Assembly (NCBI GenBank): GCA_018266435.1
Contig: JAFEAL010000003.1
Location: 62,001-126,000 of the forward strand
From: Bacteroidota bacterium
GTDB lineage: Bacteria > Bacteroidota > Bacteroidia > Cytophagales > Cyclobacteriaceae
Length of the DNA stretch: 64,000 nt
Direction: 5' to 3'
Positions 1 through 9,507 of this stretch are shown piece after piece. Under the pieces are notes generated by a model. That model was given only the letters and a program-made list of their open reading frames with translations, was not told the DNA's origin and made no database searches. The translations under genes and the position numbers were made by a program. How positions within the stretch are numbered: the first letter of the stretch is position 1; every line of letters starts with the position of its first letter.

Positions 1-840
1 AACAAAGAAATGACGCGCATTGTCTCAACATTTGCCAACCAAGCCGGTATCTCCATCGAAAATTTCCGATTGATGGAAGAAGCTTTTCAAAATGCACGCT
101 ATAAAGAGGAATTGAAAATTGCCAAAACCGTGCAGCAGAGTTTATTGCCCGCTAAGCTAGAACAAGACCCCGATTTTGAAGTAGCCGCTTTTTCTGCTTC
201 GGCCGATGAGGTGGGTGGAGACTATTACGATACTCTTCGCATTGACAATAGTAAAGTAGCCCTCATCATTGCCGATGTTTCAGGCAAAGGCACTACGGCC
301 GCCTTCCACATGAGTCAGATGAAAGGTATCTTTCATAGCCTGGCACAAGAGCACCTCGACCCAAAAGAATTTATGCATCGTGCCAACAACGCATTGACAT
401 TTTGCCTGGAAAGAAACTCCTTCATTTCAGCTTCTTTTTTTGTAATCGATACCGAGCAGAAAAAAATCCGTTATTCGCGGGCCGGCCATTGCCCCGTGCT
501 TTTTTTACAAGCCGGTGAAAAAAAATCATTCTACTTAAAAGACAAAGGGGCAGCGCTGGGCATGGTGCGCAACCACAATTACCGCAACCACATTGAGACA
601 AACGAAATACCTTACCAGGCCGGTGATATTATGGTGCTCTACACCGATGGTATAACCGAAGCCAAAAATGAAAAGGGTGAAGAATTTGGAAATGACCGAC
701 TGGCCCAGGCGCTAAACGAAGTTGCCAGCCTGAGTGCAAAAGAAATTGAAGATCATCTTACAAAAAAACTCTATGATTTTACCGGAACTAAAAATATCAA
801 TGACGATTATACATCCATGACTGTGCGATTTAAAATATAA
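1..840 (+). CDS. PP2C-type (SpoIIE/RsbU) serine phosphatase, 5' truncated
   Basis: Partial gene: the reading frame is open from base 1, so the first ATG at 10 is probably internal. The first ~25 residues (ANQAGISIENFRLMEEA) look like the last helix of a GAF sensor domain, followed by a linker helix with KTVQQSLLPA, typical of the join to SpoIIE phosphatases. Counting from that internal ATG, the metal-binding motifs EVGGDYYD (67-74) and ADVSGKG (88-94), YTDGITEA, and the C-terminal DDYTSM are all present, so it should be catalytically competent. In partner-switching systems such enzymes dephosphorylate a STAS protein; a STAS gene and an anti-sigma-type kinase gene follow immediately. The upstream sensor part lies outside the window. 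Confidence 0.9.
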   Translation, partial: NKEMTRIVSTFANQAGISIENFRLMEEAFQNARYKEELKIAKTVQQSLLPAKLEQDPDFEVAAFSASADEVGGDYYDTLRIDNSKVALIIADVSGKGTTAAFHMSQMKGIFHSLAQEHLDPKEFMHRANNALTFCLERNSFISASFFVIDTEQKKIRYSRAGHCPVLFLQAGEKKSFYLKDKGAALGMVRNHNYRNHIETNEIPYQAGDIMVLYTDGITEAKNEKGEEFGNDRLAQALNEVASLSAKEIEDHLTKKLYDFTGTKNINDDYTSMTVRFKI

Positions 841-870
841 CCAACTGAGTTAAAAAACGTTTAGAAAAAT

Positions 871-1221
871 ATGGTCCAGATCAAACGACTACAAGAAGCA
901 GGTGCCGATATTATTGCGGTGATCGGTGAAATAGATGCCAGTTCGTCTATTGAACTGGATTTGGCTATAGCCAAAAGCGTGGGCGAAGGGTTTAAAAAAA
1001 TTCTGGTGGATTGCACCGCCCTGGAATACATCTCTTCGGCCGGCCTCGGTGTCTTTATGTCGTATATCGAAGAATTGCGCGATAAGAACATTCCCATGGT
1101 GTTGTTTGGATTAAAAGAAAAAGTGATAAATACTTTTGATATCCTTGGATTGGCAACCCTCTTGCACATCTGCCCAACTAAAAGTGAAGCAATGAAACTG
1201 GCCAATGAGTTATCAGTATAA
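871..1221 (+). CDS. STAS-domain anti-sigma factor antagonist
   Basis: A 116-residue single STAS domain. The core signature VDCTALEYISSAGLG (residues 46-60) aligns with the SpoIIAA/RsbV phosphorylation loop, making Ser56 the likely phospho-acceptor. In this family the unphosphorylated form binds the partner kinase and the phosphorylated form is released. The gene follows the PP2C phosphatase gene by 30 bp and overlaps the kinase gene downstream by 17 bp, a three-gene order typical of partner-switching modules. No sigma-B-like factor is visible in the window, so the output target is unknown. Confidence 0.9.
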   Translation: MVQIKRLQEAGADIIAVIGEIDASSSIELDLAIAKSVGEGFKKILVDCTALEYISSAGLGVFMSYIEELRDKNIPMVLFGLKEKVINTFDILGLATLLHICPTKSEAMKLANELSV

Positions 1222-1615
1222 CATCGGGTGTAGTTTAGCGAACCTAAAGGGCATTCGCGATTTTGTACGTAGCGTACTGAATGAAAACCTCGTGCCCGAA
1301 ATGCACGTGAGCGCTATTGTGCTGGCCCTGGACGAAATGTGTTCTAACCTGATGATTCATGCACACCACTGCGACCCCGATCATTATTTAGAACTTCGCA
1401 TTGATCATCCCTCAACACACGAGTTTGTATTTGAAATTGTAGATGACGGATTGGTTTTTGATATCACCCAATTTTCTGAGCCCGAGATGAACAGCCTGGT
1501 ACAAGAAAAACGCAAAGGCGGTCTCGGAATACGCTTGGTAAAATCTATCATGGATAAAATCGAGTATCGCACCGAAGCCGGAAAATCAATTTGCCGGTTG
1601 ACCAAAAACGTTTAA
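1205..1615 (+). CDS. RsbW-like anti-sigma regulatory factor / serine kinase
   Basis: A 136-residue HATPase_c protein of the RsbW/SpoIIAB type. An N box (ALDEMCSN), a slightly degenerate G1 box (VDDGLVFDI) and a G2 box (KGGLGIRLVKSIMD) are visible. The likely role is to bind and phosphorylate the STAS protein encoded just upstream, whose reading frame it overlaps by 17 bp, which implies translational coupling. No sigma factor gene lies beside it, so it may control a different effector, as is common in Bacteroidota. A second RsbW-like gene in this window starts at 55879. Confidence 0.87.
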   Translation: MSYQYNIGCSLANLKGIRDFVRSVLNENLVPEMHVSAIVLALDEMCSNLMIHAHHCDPDHYLELRIDHPSTHEFVFEIVDDGLVFDITQFSEPEMNSLVQEKRKGGLGIRLVKSIMDKIEYRTEAGKSICRLTKNV

Positions 1616-1798
1616 GCTAACTTCTGGTCAGCATTCCCCCTAAAAAGATTGCAAGTGTCTTTTGTTTTCAAAATCATCTTTCAAAGAAGACGAGCTTTTA
1701 TTTGCACCCCATCAGCGCCTATAGTAAATATTTGAAAGCGGTAACTATAAACCGGCCTTCGGGCACAGAGTCCGTCAATATTTACACCTAAAGAAAAC

Positions 1799-1806
1799 TA
1801 TATTTG
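1799..1806 (+). promoter_or_regulatory. Bacteroidota -7 promoter element (TATATTTG)
   Basis: TATATTTG is an exact match to the Bacteroidota -7 consensus TAnnTTTG, 25 bp before the ATG at 1832. No clear -33 TTTG lies at the usual 17-23 bp distance. It probably drives the three-gene parvulin cluster. The rest of the 216-bp gap from 1616 holds no gene that I can support. Confidence 0.45.
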
Positions 1807-1831
1807 CATCCTGAAAAATTATAGGGTTTTT

Positions 1832-3772
1832 ATGGTGCGTTATCTTTTCATATTTGTTCTGTGTGGATTCACGGGAATTGGCTGGGGGCAACCTAAAAAA
1901 ACTAAGCCAGCAGTTTTGTTTACTCTGGCTGGCTCGGCCACTTCTACGGATGAGTTCATTTATCTGTTCAAAAAGAACCATCCTAATGGACAGAATTTTA
2001 CCAAAGAAAAAGTGGACGACTACCTTACCCTCTTCATTAATTTTAAATTGAAAGTGAGAGAAGCACACGAACTCGGGCTTGATACCACTGAAAAATATAA
2101 AAAAGAATTGGCCACGTATCGTGAGGAATTGAAAAAACCGTATCGTACCAACAAAGATTTGCTCGATAAACTCACCCGGGAAGCCTACGAACACCTCTCT
2201 AAAGAAATAAAAGCCTCACACATTCTCATTCAGGTGAAACCCGAAGATTTACCTGAAGATACACTCAAAGCCTACACCCGAACAGAAGAAATTAGAAAAC
2301 GAATTTTAGCGGGCGAATCCTTTGAAAAGCTGGCTCGTGAGTTAAGCGAAGACCCTTCTGCGCGATACAACGGTGGCAACTTAAATTATTTTACTGCGCT
2401 GCAAATGGTCTATCCGTTTGAAGAAGCCGCCTACAATACTCCGGTTGGTAAAATTTCGCCTGTTGTTCGCACACGCTTTGGTTATCACCTCATCAGTGTA
2501 GAAGACGTGAGGCCTTCGCGTGGGGAAGTGGAAGTATCACACATTCTGTTGCGGGCGGCTAAAGATGATGCGAAAGCAAAGAACACTATTTTTGAAATTT
2601 ATGATCAACTGAAAAGTGGCCGCAGTTGGGATGAACTATGCGCTCACTACTCGGAAGATACCAACACCAAAAACAACGGGGGGCGGTTAAAGCCTTTTGG
2701 TATTGGGGTTTATGCTTCTGTACCTGAATTTGAAAATACTGCCTTTGTTCTGCAAAAGCCAGGAGATATTTCCGATCCGTTTCAGTCAGCCATCGGCTGG
2801 CACATCATCCGGCTGGAGAAGAAAATTCCGCTTGCACCGTACGTGCAGATTGAACCGACTTTAAAGAAAAAAGTAGCCCGCGATGAGCGGGTAAAAATTT
2901 CTGAAGTAGCGGTTGCCTTACAGCGCAAAAAAGAGTTTGGCTTTGTTGAAAACATTTCTAATAAAAACGCCATCCTCACAACTGCCGATTCATCCTTGCA
3001 AAAAGGAAAGTGGAAATACAGGGGCAGTGCAGATTCAAAAAAATTGACTTTGTTTTTATTGCAGGGAAAAAAATACGAAGCCGGTGCATTTATTGCGTGG
3101 GCCGAAGGACATCAAAAAACAAACAAACTTTCTCCCTCCGATTATCTCCGTCACCTGTATATTTCTTTTGTAGATGAGAACGTTGATCTGTTAGAAGAAG
3201 AAAAAATAGTGAAGAACAATCCCGATTTTACCTATCTACTATCAGAATACCGCGAAGGGATTTTACTTTTTGATGTGATGGAAAAAGAAATTTGGAACAA
3301 GGCTTCGAGCGATACACTTGGTCTAAGAAAATTTTATGAAGAACATCTGTCCAACTACTCAGCCGGAGCACGTGTGGAAGCGCGTTTGTTTTCTACTTCT
3401 GATAAAACTTTCTATGAAGAAATAAAAAAGAAAATTTACAAAGGCGATACCCTCAAAGCCACTGACCTGAAAAAATTTAAATCGGTGCAAAACTTCAGGA
3501 ATTATGAAAAAGGTGAAAGCAAAGTGATAGACAAAATAAACTGGGTGCCCGGCATGCAGGATACAGAACTGGACAACACTTATTATTTTGTTGATATCAA
3601 ACAGCTGGTGGCCCCCGGAACAAAAACATTTGCCGAAGCTCGCTCACGGGTCATTTCAGATTATCAGGATTCATTAGAAAAGAATTGGGTAATTTCACTC
3701 AAAAACAAATACCCCGTTTCGGTCAATCGCTCCGGAAAAAAAATTGTTGAGTCTGAACTGATAAAAAAATGA
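1832..3772 (+). CDS. Periplasmic peptidyl-prolyl isomerase with two parvulin domains
   Basis: A 646-residue protein with a signal peptide (residues 1-20) and two PpiC/parvulin rotamase domains in tandem, about 127-223 and 234-327. Each has a SHIL strand, the NGG loop (NGGNLNYF; NNGGRLKPFG) and a terminal GYH/GWH strand. The ~320-residue C-terminal half is not recognisable and may be the chaperone region. By family it should help outer-membrane proteins fold in the periplasm, like SurA. It is first of three adjacent SurA-like genes and overlaps the next by the ATGA arrangement, so the cluster is probably one operon. Confidence 0.9.
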   Translation: MVRYLFIFVLCGFTGIGWGQPKKTKPAVLFTLAGSATSTDEFIYLFKKNHPNGQNFTKEKVDDYLTLFINFKLKVREAHELGLDTTEKYKKELATYREELKKPYRTNKDLLDKLTREAYEHLSKEIKASHILIQVKPEDLPEDTLKAYTRTEEIRKRILAGESFEKLARELSEDPSARYNGGNLNYFTALQMVYPFEEAAYNTPVGKISPVVRTRFGYHLISVEDVRPSRGEVEVSHILLRAAKDDAKAKNTIFEIYDQLKSGRSWDELCAHYSEDTNTKNNGGRLKPFGIGVYASVPEFENTAFVLQKPGDISDPFQSAIGWHIIRLEKKIPLAPYVQIEPTLKKKVARDERVKISEVAVALQRKKEFGFVENISNKNAILTTADSSLQKGKWKYRGSADSKKLTLFLLQGKKYEAGAFIAWAEGHQKTNKLSPSDYLRHLYISFVDENVDLLEEEKIVKNNPDFTYLLSEYREGILLFDVMEKEIWNKASSDTLGLRKFYEEHLSNYSAGARVEARLFSTSDKTFYEEIKKKIYKGDTLKATDLKKFKSVQNFRNYEKGESKVIDKINWVPGMQDTELDNTYYFVDIKQLVAPGTKTFAEARSRVISDYQDSLEKNWVISLKNKYPVSVNRSGKKIVESELIKK

Positions 3773-4659
3773 AATTGAAAAACAGAAACTTTATCTGGAT
3801 CGCTTTATTCAGTTTATTCATTTTTGGTTCGTGCGACCTGATCAAAATGAAAAGAAATGAAGGAGATTCAGCCTCCAGCCGGAAATGGGTGGCACAGGTA
3901 AACGATGCCCGGTTATATGCCGATGAACTGAAGAGAATAGTGCCCAACAAAACCACTGCCGATGACAGTGCCACACGGGTAAATGCCTATATCAACAGTT
4001 GGATTAGAAAACAATTACTCATCAAAGAAGCACTGAAAACCATAACCATTGACAAGGCCGAAATAGAACGACAGGTGGAAGACTACCGCAACAGCCTTAT
4101 CACTTTTGAATTCTTAAACTACTATACCCGGCAACACCTAAACGACACGGTAGAAAATGCATCCATCGAAGAATATTATCGAGCACACACAGATAATTTT
4201 ATTCTGAAACAAAACATTATTCAAGGCACTTACATCAAAGTACCCAAGGATGCCCCTCGCACCAAACGAATCAAGGAACTGATGTTTTCAACCAAAGAAA
4301 AAGAAAAGGCAGAATTAAAATCGTATTGCCTTAGTTTTTCATCGGCTTTTCACCTGACGGATTCATCGTGGATTGAGTTTGATAAGATTGCGGTAAATTC
4401 ACCCCTGATGGATATACCCGATAAAATCCATTTTTTGCAATCTTATAATTACTATGAAACCAGCGATGCCAACTTCATGTACTTTCTTAAAGTCGATGCG
4501 TATAAAATAAGTGATAATGTGTCGCCCCTGGAGTTTGTACGGCAAGCCATCAAAAACATTATTTTAAACAAAAGAAAAGTAGAACTTGCAAAAAAATTGG
4601 AGGACGAGATTTATGAAAATGCGGCTAAACAAAAAGAATTTGAGATTTTGGGCCAGTAG
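3769..4659 (+). CDS. SurA-like lipoprotein without a parvulin domain
   Basis: A 296-residue lipoprotein: the N-terminus ends in the lipobox FGSC, giving lipidated Cys22. The body resembles the SurA N-terminal chaperone fold (VNDARLYADELKRIV, then helices containing YINSWIRKQLLIKEAL) but shows no NGG or GYH parvulin signature, so it looks like a chaperone without isomerase activity. It starts inside the previous stop codon (ATGA) and its 3' end overlaps the downstream SurA gene by 47 bp. Tight coupling suggests the three products act together on outer-membrane protein transit. Confidence 0.82.
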   Translation: MKLKNRNFIWIALFSLFIFGSCDLIKMKRNEGDSASSRKWVAQVNDARLYADELKRIVPNKTTADDSATRVNAYINSWIRKQLLIKEALKTITIDKAEIERQVEDYRNSLITFEFLNYYTRQHLNDTVENASIEEYYRAHTDNFILKQNIIQGTYIKVPKDAPRTKRIKELMFSTKEKEKAELKSYCLSFSSAFHLTDSSWIEFDKIAVNSPLMDIPDKIHFLQSYNYYETSDANFMYFLKVDAYKISDNVSPLEFVRQAIKNIILNKRKVELAKKLEDEIYENAAKQKEFEILGQ

Positions 4660-5989
4660 CTTTGCTATTTTACTCACCCCTTTATTGGCCACCGGCCAAA
4701 CTACCGAGAAAAAAGAGGGAGGATTTGTCTTGGATAAAATCATTGCCAAGGTTGACAATTACATTGTTCTGAAATCAGAACTGGAGTCAGCCTATCAAAG
4801 TTTTCTGACCGATGGAAACCCCGGCTCGGAAGAAGCCAAATGTGGGCTGCTCAACCGCATGGTCATGAACAAAGTGATGGTGGCCAAAGCTGAGATAGAT
4901 TCAGTCATTGTGACTGATCTGGAAGTGGATCAAAACACTACCCAGCGGATGCAGATCATTTTACAAAACTACGGCAACTCGCAAGAAGAACTGGAACGTA
5001 ACTACGGAAAAACCTTTGAGCAGATCAAAGCCGAACTGCACGACCAAATCCGTGAACAGCTTTTGGGGCGCGAAATGACCGAGCGCATCACCAAAGATAT
5101 TACTATTACCCCTTCAGAAGTAAAAAAATTCTACAACAAAATACCCTCTGACAGTTTACCGTTTTATTCTGCCGATGCCGTAATCGGCCAAATTGTTAAG
5201 GTGGCTAAAGTAAGCGCCCAACAAAAAAATGAAGCTAAAAGTAAATTGGAAGATTTGCGTTCTCGTTTTTTGAATGGGGAAAATTGGAATGAATTAGCCA
5301 AAAAATATTCTGAAGACCCCTCTGCACAATCTAATGGAGGAGAGATGGGATACTTCGGAAGAGGCTCAATGGTACCTGAATACGAAGCCATGGCCTTTAA
5401 ACTGACAAAAGGCGAAGTATCTCATCCATTTGAGTCACAATACGGATACCATATTATGCAGTTGATTGACCGGAGAGGGAATGAATACAACTCGAGACAC
5501 ATCCTGTTAAAGGCCATCCCCAGTCAGGCCGATATTCAGCGGGCTACATTTTATCTGGATTCACTGCGCAGAAAAATCCAGAAAGACAGCATCACCTTTG
5601 AGCAAGCTGCCAAACTTTATTCAGATGACAAAGAAACCAAAGGACATACAGGCTATTTTACTGACTCAGATGGTGGAACTAAAATAGCAATCGACAAAAC
5701 ATTAGATCCGGCTGTTTACTTCGTCATTGACACCCTAAAACTGGGCAGCATCTCTAGGCCCTTGCCCTACCGCACAAAAGACACGCAGCAAGAAGCCGTG
5801 CGCATCATCTACTTTAAAGCTAAACTGCCGCCTCACCAAGCCAACCTGAAAGATGACTGGCATCGCATTCAGTCTGCTGCCTTGGCCGAGAAAAAAGACA
5901 AAGCCATCAACAAATGGTTCATCAAATCACGCCAAGATGTCTTCATCAACATTGACCCCAACTATAAAGGCTGCAAAATCATAGAATAG
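4613..5989 (+). CDS. surA: SurA-type peptidyl-prolyl isomerase / OMP chaperone
   Basis: A 458-residue SurA homologue: signal peptide (about 1-29), SurA N-terminal chaperone region (about 38-170, with KIIAKVDNYIVLKSEL), and two parvulin domains (about 187-288 with NGGEMGYFGRG and GYHIMQL; about 293-410, more divergent). I chose ATG 4613 rather than the upstream in-frame codon at 4586 because a GGAGG sits 9 bp before it and the signal peptide then begins cleanly. It overlaps the previous lipoprotein gene by 47 bp. It should escort unfolded outer-membrane proteins toward the Bam complex, whose BamA is encoded at 20008-22740. Confidence 0.88.
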   Translation: MKMRLNKKNLRFWASSFAILLTPLLATGQTTEKKEGGFVLDKIIAKVDNYIVLKSELESAYQSFLTDGNPGSEEAKCGLLNRMVMNKVMVAKAEIDSVIVTDLEVDQNTTQRMQIILQNYGNSQEELERNYGKTFEQIKAELHDQIREQLLGREMTERITKDITITPSEVKKFYNKIPSDSLPFYSADAVIGQIVKVAKVSAQQKNEAKSKLEDLRSRFLNGENWNELAKKYSEDPSAQSNGGEMGYFGRGSMVPEYEAMAFKLTKGEVSHPFESQYGYHIMQLIDRRGNEYNSRHILLKAIPSQADIQRATFYLDSLRRKIQKDSITFEQAAKLYSDDKETKGHTGYFTDSDGGTKIAIDKTLDPAVYFVIDTLKLGSISRPLPYRTKDTQQEAVRIIYFKAKLPPHQANLKDDWHRIQSAALAEKKDKAINKWFIKSRQDVFINIDPNYKGCKIIE

Positions 5990-6044
5990 CTTTGCCTTGT
6001 TTGAGCCGGCATAAAAAAGTATTTTCACCACAAAAGTTTTAGCC

Positions 6045-7022
6045 ATGCCAACTGTTTTTCGTGATGATGTGGAAGCCGCTGATGCGCTGGCTCAATCGTA
6101 TAAAAACCTAAAATCAGAAATAGCCAAAATCATTGTGGGGCAAGATGATGTAGTGCGTCTGGCACTTACCGCCATCTTCTGCCACAGCCATGCGCTGCTC
6201 ATCGGTGTACCTGGTCTGGCCAAGACTTTGTTGGTGCAGACACTCGCGCACTCACTTGATCTTGACTTCAAGCGCATCCAGTTTACTCCTGATTTAATGC
6301 CCAGCGACATTATCGGGGCTGAAACAATGGACAAAGAGCGTAATTTTCATTTTGTAAAAGGCCCCGTATTCGGCAACATCATTTTAGCAGATGAAATTAA
6401 CCGTACCCCACCCAAAACTCAGGCGGCCCTGCTCGAGGCCATGCAAGAAAATGCCGTTACCATTGCCGGAAAAAAATACAATTTGCCACAGCCTTTTTTT
6501 GTAATGGCCACACAAAACCCCATTGAGCAAGAAGGAACCTATCCGCTGCCCGAAGCACAACTGGATCGGTTCATGTTCAATATATTTTTGGATTATCCTT
6601 CATACGAACAGGAACTGAAAATTGTAAAAGGCACCACTTCTGACGAGACCGTTTCCGTAAACCGGATTTTAACTGCAGAGGAGATCATCGCTTACCAGCA
6701 CCTGGTCAGGCGCGTACCTGTGGCCGATAATGTCGTTGAGTATGCCGTGCGGCTGACGGCATCCACAAGACCCGGAAATGGTTCTGCCCTGGCTACAGAA
6801 TTTTTGGAATGGGGCGCAGGACCGCGCGCTTCACAAAGTCTGGTACTGGGCGCAAAATGCAATGCCCTGCTCAACAAAAAATACTCGCCCGACATAGAAG
6901 ATGTGCAAGCCGTGGCCAAGCCGGTGCTGCGCCATCGCATGGTCAGAAACTTTAAAGCCGAGGCTGAAGGTGAAACCGTAGATAAGTTGATTGATTTGTT
7001 GATGACACAGGTAAAAATGTGA
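6045..7022 (+). CDS. MoxR-family AAA+ ATPase
   Basis: A 325-residue cytoplasmic MoxR ATPase. Walker A is GVPGLAKT (residues 54-61), Walker B ILADEIN (113-119), followed by the family hallmark RTPPKTQAALLEAMQE and sensor sequence ATQNPIEQEGTYPLPEAQLDRF. MoxR proteins act as chaperones that mature or activate partner complexes, often with VWA-domain proteins; none is encoded here. The stop codon overlaps the start of the M20 gene (TGATG), suggesting co-translation. A possible promoter (TTTG at 6000-6003, 16-bp gap, TATTTTCA at 6020) precedes it. Confidence 0.93.
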   Translation: MPTVFRDDVEAADALAQSYKNLKSEIAKIIVGQDDVVRLALTAIFCHSHALLIGVPGLAKTLLVQTLAHSLDLDFKRIQFTPDLMPSDIIGAETMDKERNFHFVKGPVFGNIILADEINRTPPKTQAALLEAMQENAVTIAGKKYNLPQPFFVMATQNPIEQEGTYPLPEAQLDRFMFNIFLDYPSYEQELKIVKGTTSDETVSVNRILTAEEIIAYQHLVRRVPVADNVVEYAVRLTASTRPGNGSALATEFLEWGAGPRASQSLVLGAKCNALLNKKYSPDIEDVQAVAKPVLRHRMVRNFKAEAEGETVDKLIDLLMTQVKM

Positions 7023-8215
7023 TGAATCTTCCCGATCAAATAAAAAAATTATCTGAACACTTCACGCAAGAAATCATTTCTTACCGCAGGCACTTGCACG
7101 CTCATCCCGAGTTATCGTACAACGAATTTAATACAGCCCTATTCATTGCCGATAAACTAAAAAGTTTTGGGTTAACCCCCTCAGAAGGTGTGGCTAAAAC
7201 TGGGGTTGTTGTTTTGATTGAAGGGAAAAACCCGTTCCGAAGAACCGTGGCCCTGCGTGCCGACATTGATGCGTTGCCCATTCAGGAGGCCAACGAAACC
7301 GAATACCAATCACAAAACCCTGGGGTAATGCACGCTTGTGGCCACGATGTGCACACTGCGTCTTTGTTGGGTACCGCAAAAATTCTGAGCGAACTAAAAA
7401 ATCATTTTGAAGGAACCGTGAAGTTGATCTTCCAGCCGGGTGAAGAGAAAAACCCGGGCGGTGCTTCGCTGATGATCCGTGAAGGTGTGCTGGAAAATCC
7501 CAGGCCTTCTTCTATTCTTGGTCAGCATGTCATGCCGCTCATCCCTGTGGGCAAGGTTGGTTTTCGCGAAGGCATGTATATGGCCAGCAGCGATGAAATT
7601 TATTTAACCGTTATTGGAAAAGGCGGGCATGGCGCTGCCCCTGAACTAACTGTTGACCCGGTAGTGATCGCTTCGCACATCATCATTGCGTTGCAACAAA
7701 TCATCAGCCGTAAGGCAAGCCCCAAGCAACCCACCGTTTTAACGTTTGGTAAAATCGTGGCCAATGGTGCTACCAACATCATTCCCGATGAGGTAAAAAT
7801 CTCGGGTACATTTCGTGCACTCAATGAAACGTGGCGCAAAGAAGGACTGGAAAAAATAAAAAAAATGGCCGAAGGTTTGGCTGAGAGCATGGGGGCAACG
7901 TGTGAGGTAAAAATTCTGCATGGTTATCCTTACTTAGAAAATAATCCAGAGCTGACTCGCAGAATCAGAACCGCAGCTGAAGAATACCTCGGAAAAGAAA
8001 ATGTAGTAGATCTTGATCTTACCTTGGGGTCAGAAGATTTTGCTTATTACTCGCACCAAATTCCTGCATCATTTTATCGGTTGGGTACCCGTAACGAAGC
8101 CCGCGGAATTACTTCCTATGTTCACACCCCCACATTTGATATTGACGAATCGGCCCTGCAAATTGGCCCTGGGTTGATGGCTTGGCTTGCCATAAAAGAA
8201 TTAATGGAAATATAA
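7022..8215 (+). CDS. M20-family amidohydrolase / peptidase
   Basis: A 397-residue M20D-type metallohydrolase (hippurate/N-acyl-amino-acid hydrolase group). Visible zinc-site motifs are HACGHDVHTA (104-113) and QPGEEKNPGGA with the catalytic Glu pair; the lid domain follows (GKGGHGAAPELTVDP), and the last metal region ends in YVHTPTFD. No signal peptide, so cytoplasmic. The exact substrate cannot be told from sequence; N-acetyl or N-acyl amino acids are typical. The start is ATG 7022, sharing one base with the moxR stop; the preceding GTG at 7019 is less likely. Confidence 0.9.
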   Translation: MNLPDQIKKLSEHFTQEIISYRRHLHAHPELSYNEFNTALFIADKLKSFGLTPSEGVAKTGVVVLIEGKNPFRRTVALRADIDALPIQEANETEYQSQNPGVMHACGHDVHTASLLGTAKILSELKNHFEGTVKLIFQPGEEKNPGGASLMIREGVLENPRPSSILGQHVMPLIPVGKVGFREGMYMASSDEIYLTVIGKGGHGAAPELTVDPVVIASHIIIALQQIISRKASPKQPTVLTFGKIVANGATNIIPDEVKISGTFRALNETWRKEGLEKIKKMAEGLAESMGATCEVKILHGYPYLENNPELTRRIRTAAEEYLGKENVVDLDLTLGSEDFAYYSHQIPASFYRLGTRNEARGITSYVHTPTFDIDESALQIGPGLMAWLAIKELMEI

Positions 8216-8273
8216 TCGAAGGGTTTAATTTGCGCGGCTGCGTTTTAAGGCCGGCTCGTATCTTTACCGTGTG

Positions 8274-9416
8274 ATGGAAACAACCCCCAACATTACCTTA
8301 GAACCCAAACATACTTTTCCTTGGAGAGGTTTCTTGCAATCGCTCATGTATTTTATCATTGGCCTGGCGGTATTTTTCTTTTCGCTCGACTTAATGATGG
8401 CGGCTCTTCAGCGAATGGGCAGCGTGGTGACAGACACCCTACTGCTTGCCACATCAAATCCTTTTACCGGTTTATTCATCGGGCTGTTATTATCGGCATT
8501 GATTCAAAGTAGTTCGGCCACAACATCAATCACGGTAGTGCTCGTTGCCTCGGGTTCGCTTTCGCTGTCTAGTGCTGTGCCTCTCATCATGGGTGCCAAC
8601 ATTGGCACCACCATTACCAGCACGATTGTATCGCTTAGTTTCATCAGTCATAAAAAAGAATTTCGCAGGGCGATAACCTCAGGAACGTATCACGCGTTTT
8701 TTAATATTCTCACCGCATTAATTTTATTTCCATTGGAGTATTATTTCCATTTTTTATCGGGGCTTTCTCAGTTTATTGCCGTTCGTTTTTTTCATGAGCC
8801 TGCCGGGTCAGCCGTTGAAACTTTTTCATTGCTCGGTGCTGAAATCAGCTCTCCTGTGAATTTTATCTCAGCAAAAATCGGTAATGCTTATTTTTTAGCG
8901 GCTCTTTCAGTTGTGCTGCTGCTCGGTTCGATGCTTTTCTTCCGCAAGATGATTACTAATGCCCTGGGTGTAAGTGCTCAGGAAAAATTACGCAAATTGA
9001 TTTTTAATAATTCGTATAAATCTTTTGGCTGGGGGCTTTTCATCACAGCTGCTATCCGCTCCAGCACAGTTACCACTTCATTGATCGTGCCACTGACAGC
9101 AAAAAAAATTATCCGGTTGAGAACCGGTACTGCCTTTATTTTGGGAGCAAACATTGGTACCACCATCACTGCATTTCTGGTTAGCGCATTTAATTCTTAT
9201 GCGGCCATCAGCATTGCTTGGGCTCACTTCCTTTTCAATTTTATAGGGGTTATTATTTTCTTTCGCACACCATACCTGAAAGAAGTTCCTTATCAGATGG
9301 CTACTCAGTTGGGGAAACTGACCCTTCGCTACCGGGTAGCTGGATTTTTATTTTTATTGCTCACTTTTTTTCTGATCCCTTTTTCGTTGATTTACCTCTA
9401 CCATTTTTCCATGTAA
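8274..9416 (+). CDS. Na/Pi-cotransporter family membrane protein
   Basis: A 380-residue polytopic membrane protein with the two inverted Na+/phosphate cotransporter repeats: the first has QSSSATT and GANIGTTIT, the second RSSTVTTS and GANIGTTIT. These repeats form the transport path in the NptA/YjbB family. It lacks the C-terminal PhoU-like domain found in YjbB, so it is a short form. ATG 8274 is preferred to GTG 8271 just before it. Likely function is sodium-coupled phosphate transport, direction unknown. No pho-type regulatory gene is nearby. Confidence 0.88.
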   Translation: METTPNITLEPKHTFPWRGFLQSLMYFIIGLAVFFFSLDLMMAALQRMGSVVTDTLLLATSNPFTGLFIGLLLSALIQSSSATTSITVVLVASGSLSLSSAVPLIMGANIGTTITSTIVSLSFISHKKEFRRAITSGTYHAFFNILTALILFPLEYYFHFLSGLSQFIAVRFFHEPAGSAVETFSLLGAEISSPVNFISAKIGNAYFLAALSVVLLLGSMLFFRKMITNALGVSAQEKLRKLIFNNSYKSFGWGLFITAAIRSSTVTTSLIVPLTAKKIIRLRTGTAFILGANIGTTITAFLVSAFNSYAAISIAWAHFLFNFIGVIIFFRTPYLKEVPYQMATQLGKLTLRYRVAGFLFLLLTFFLIPFSLIYLYHFSM

Positions 9417-9507
9417 AATTCTAAGGATTTTTCCATCCAAATAATGTTGCCTGTTGAGTCTTTACATGGTCATTTCGTGTTCTATCTGTATATTGCATGT
9501 TGTAACT

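Noticed and set aside
1740-1780. GC-rich inverted stretch (GGCCTTCGGGC) as a terminator for the partner-switching genes
   Set aside because: Stem is only 3-4 bp and no T run follows.
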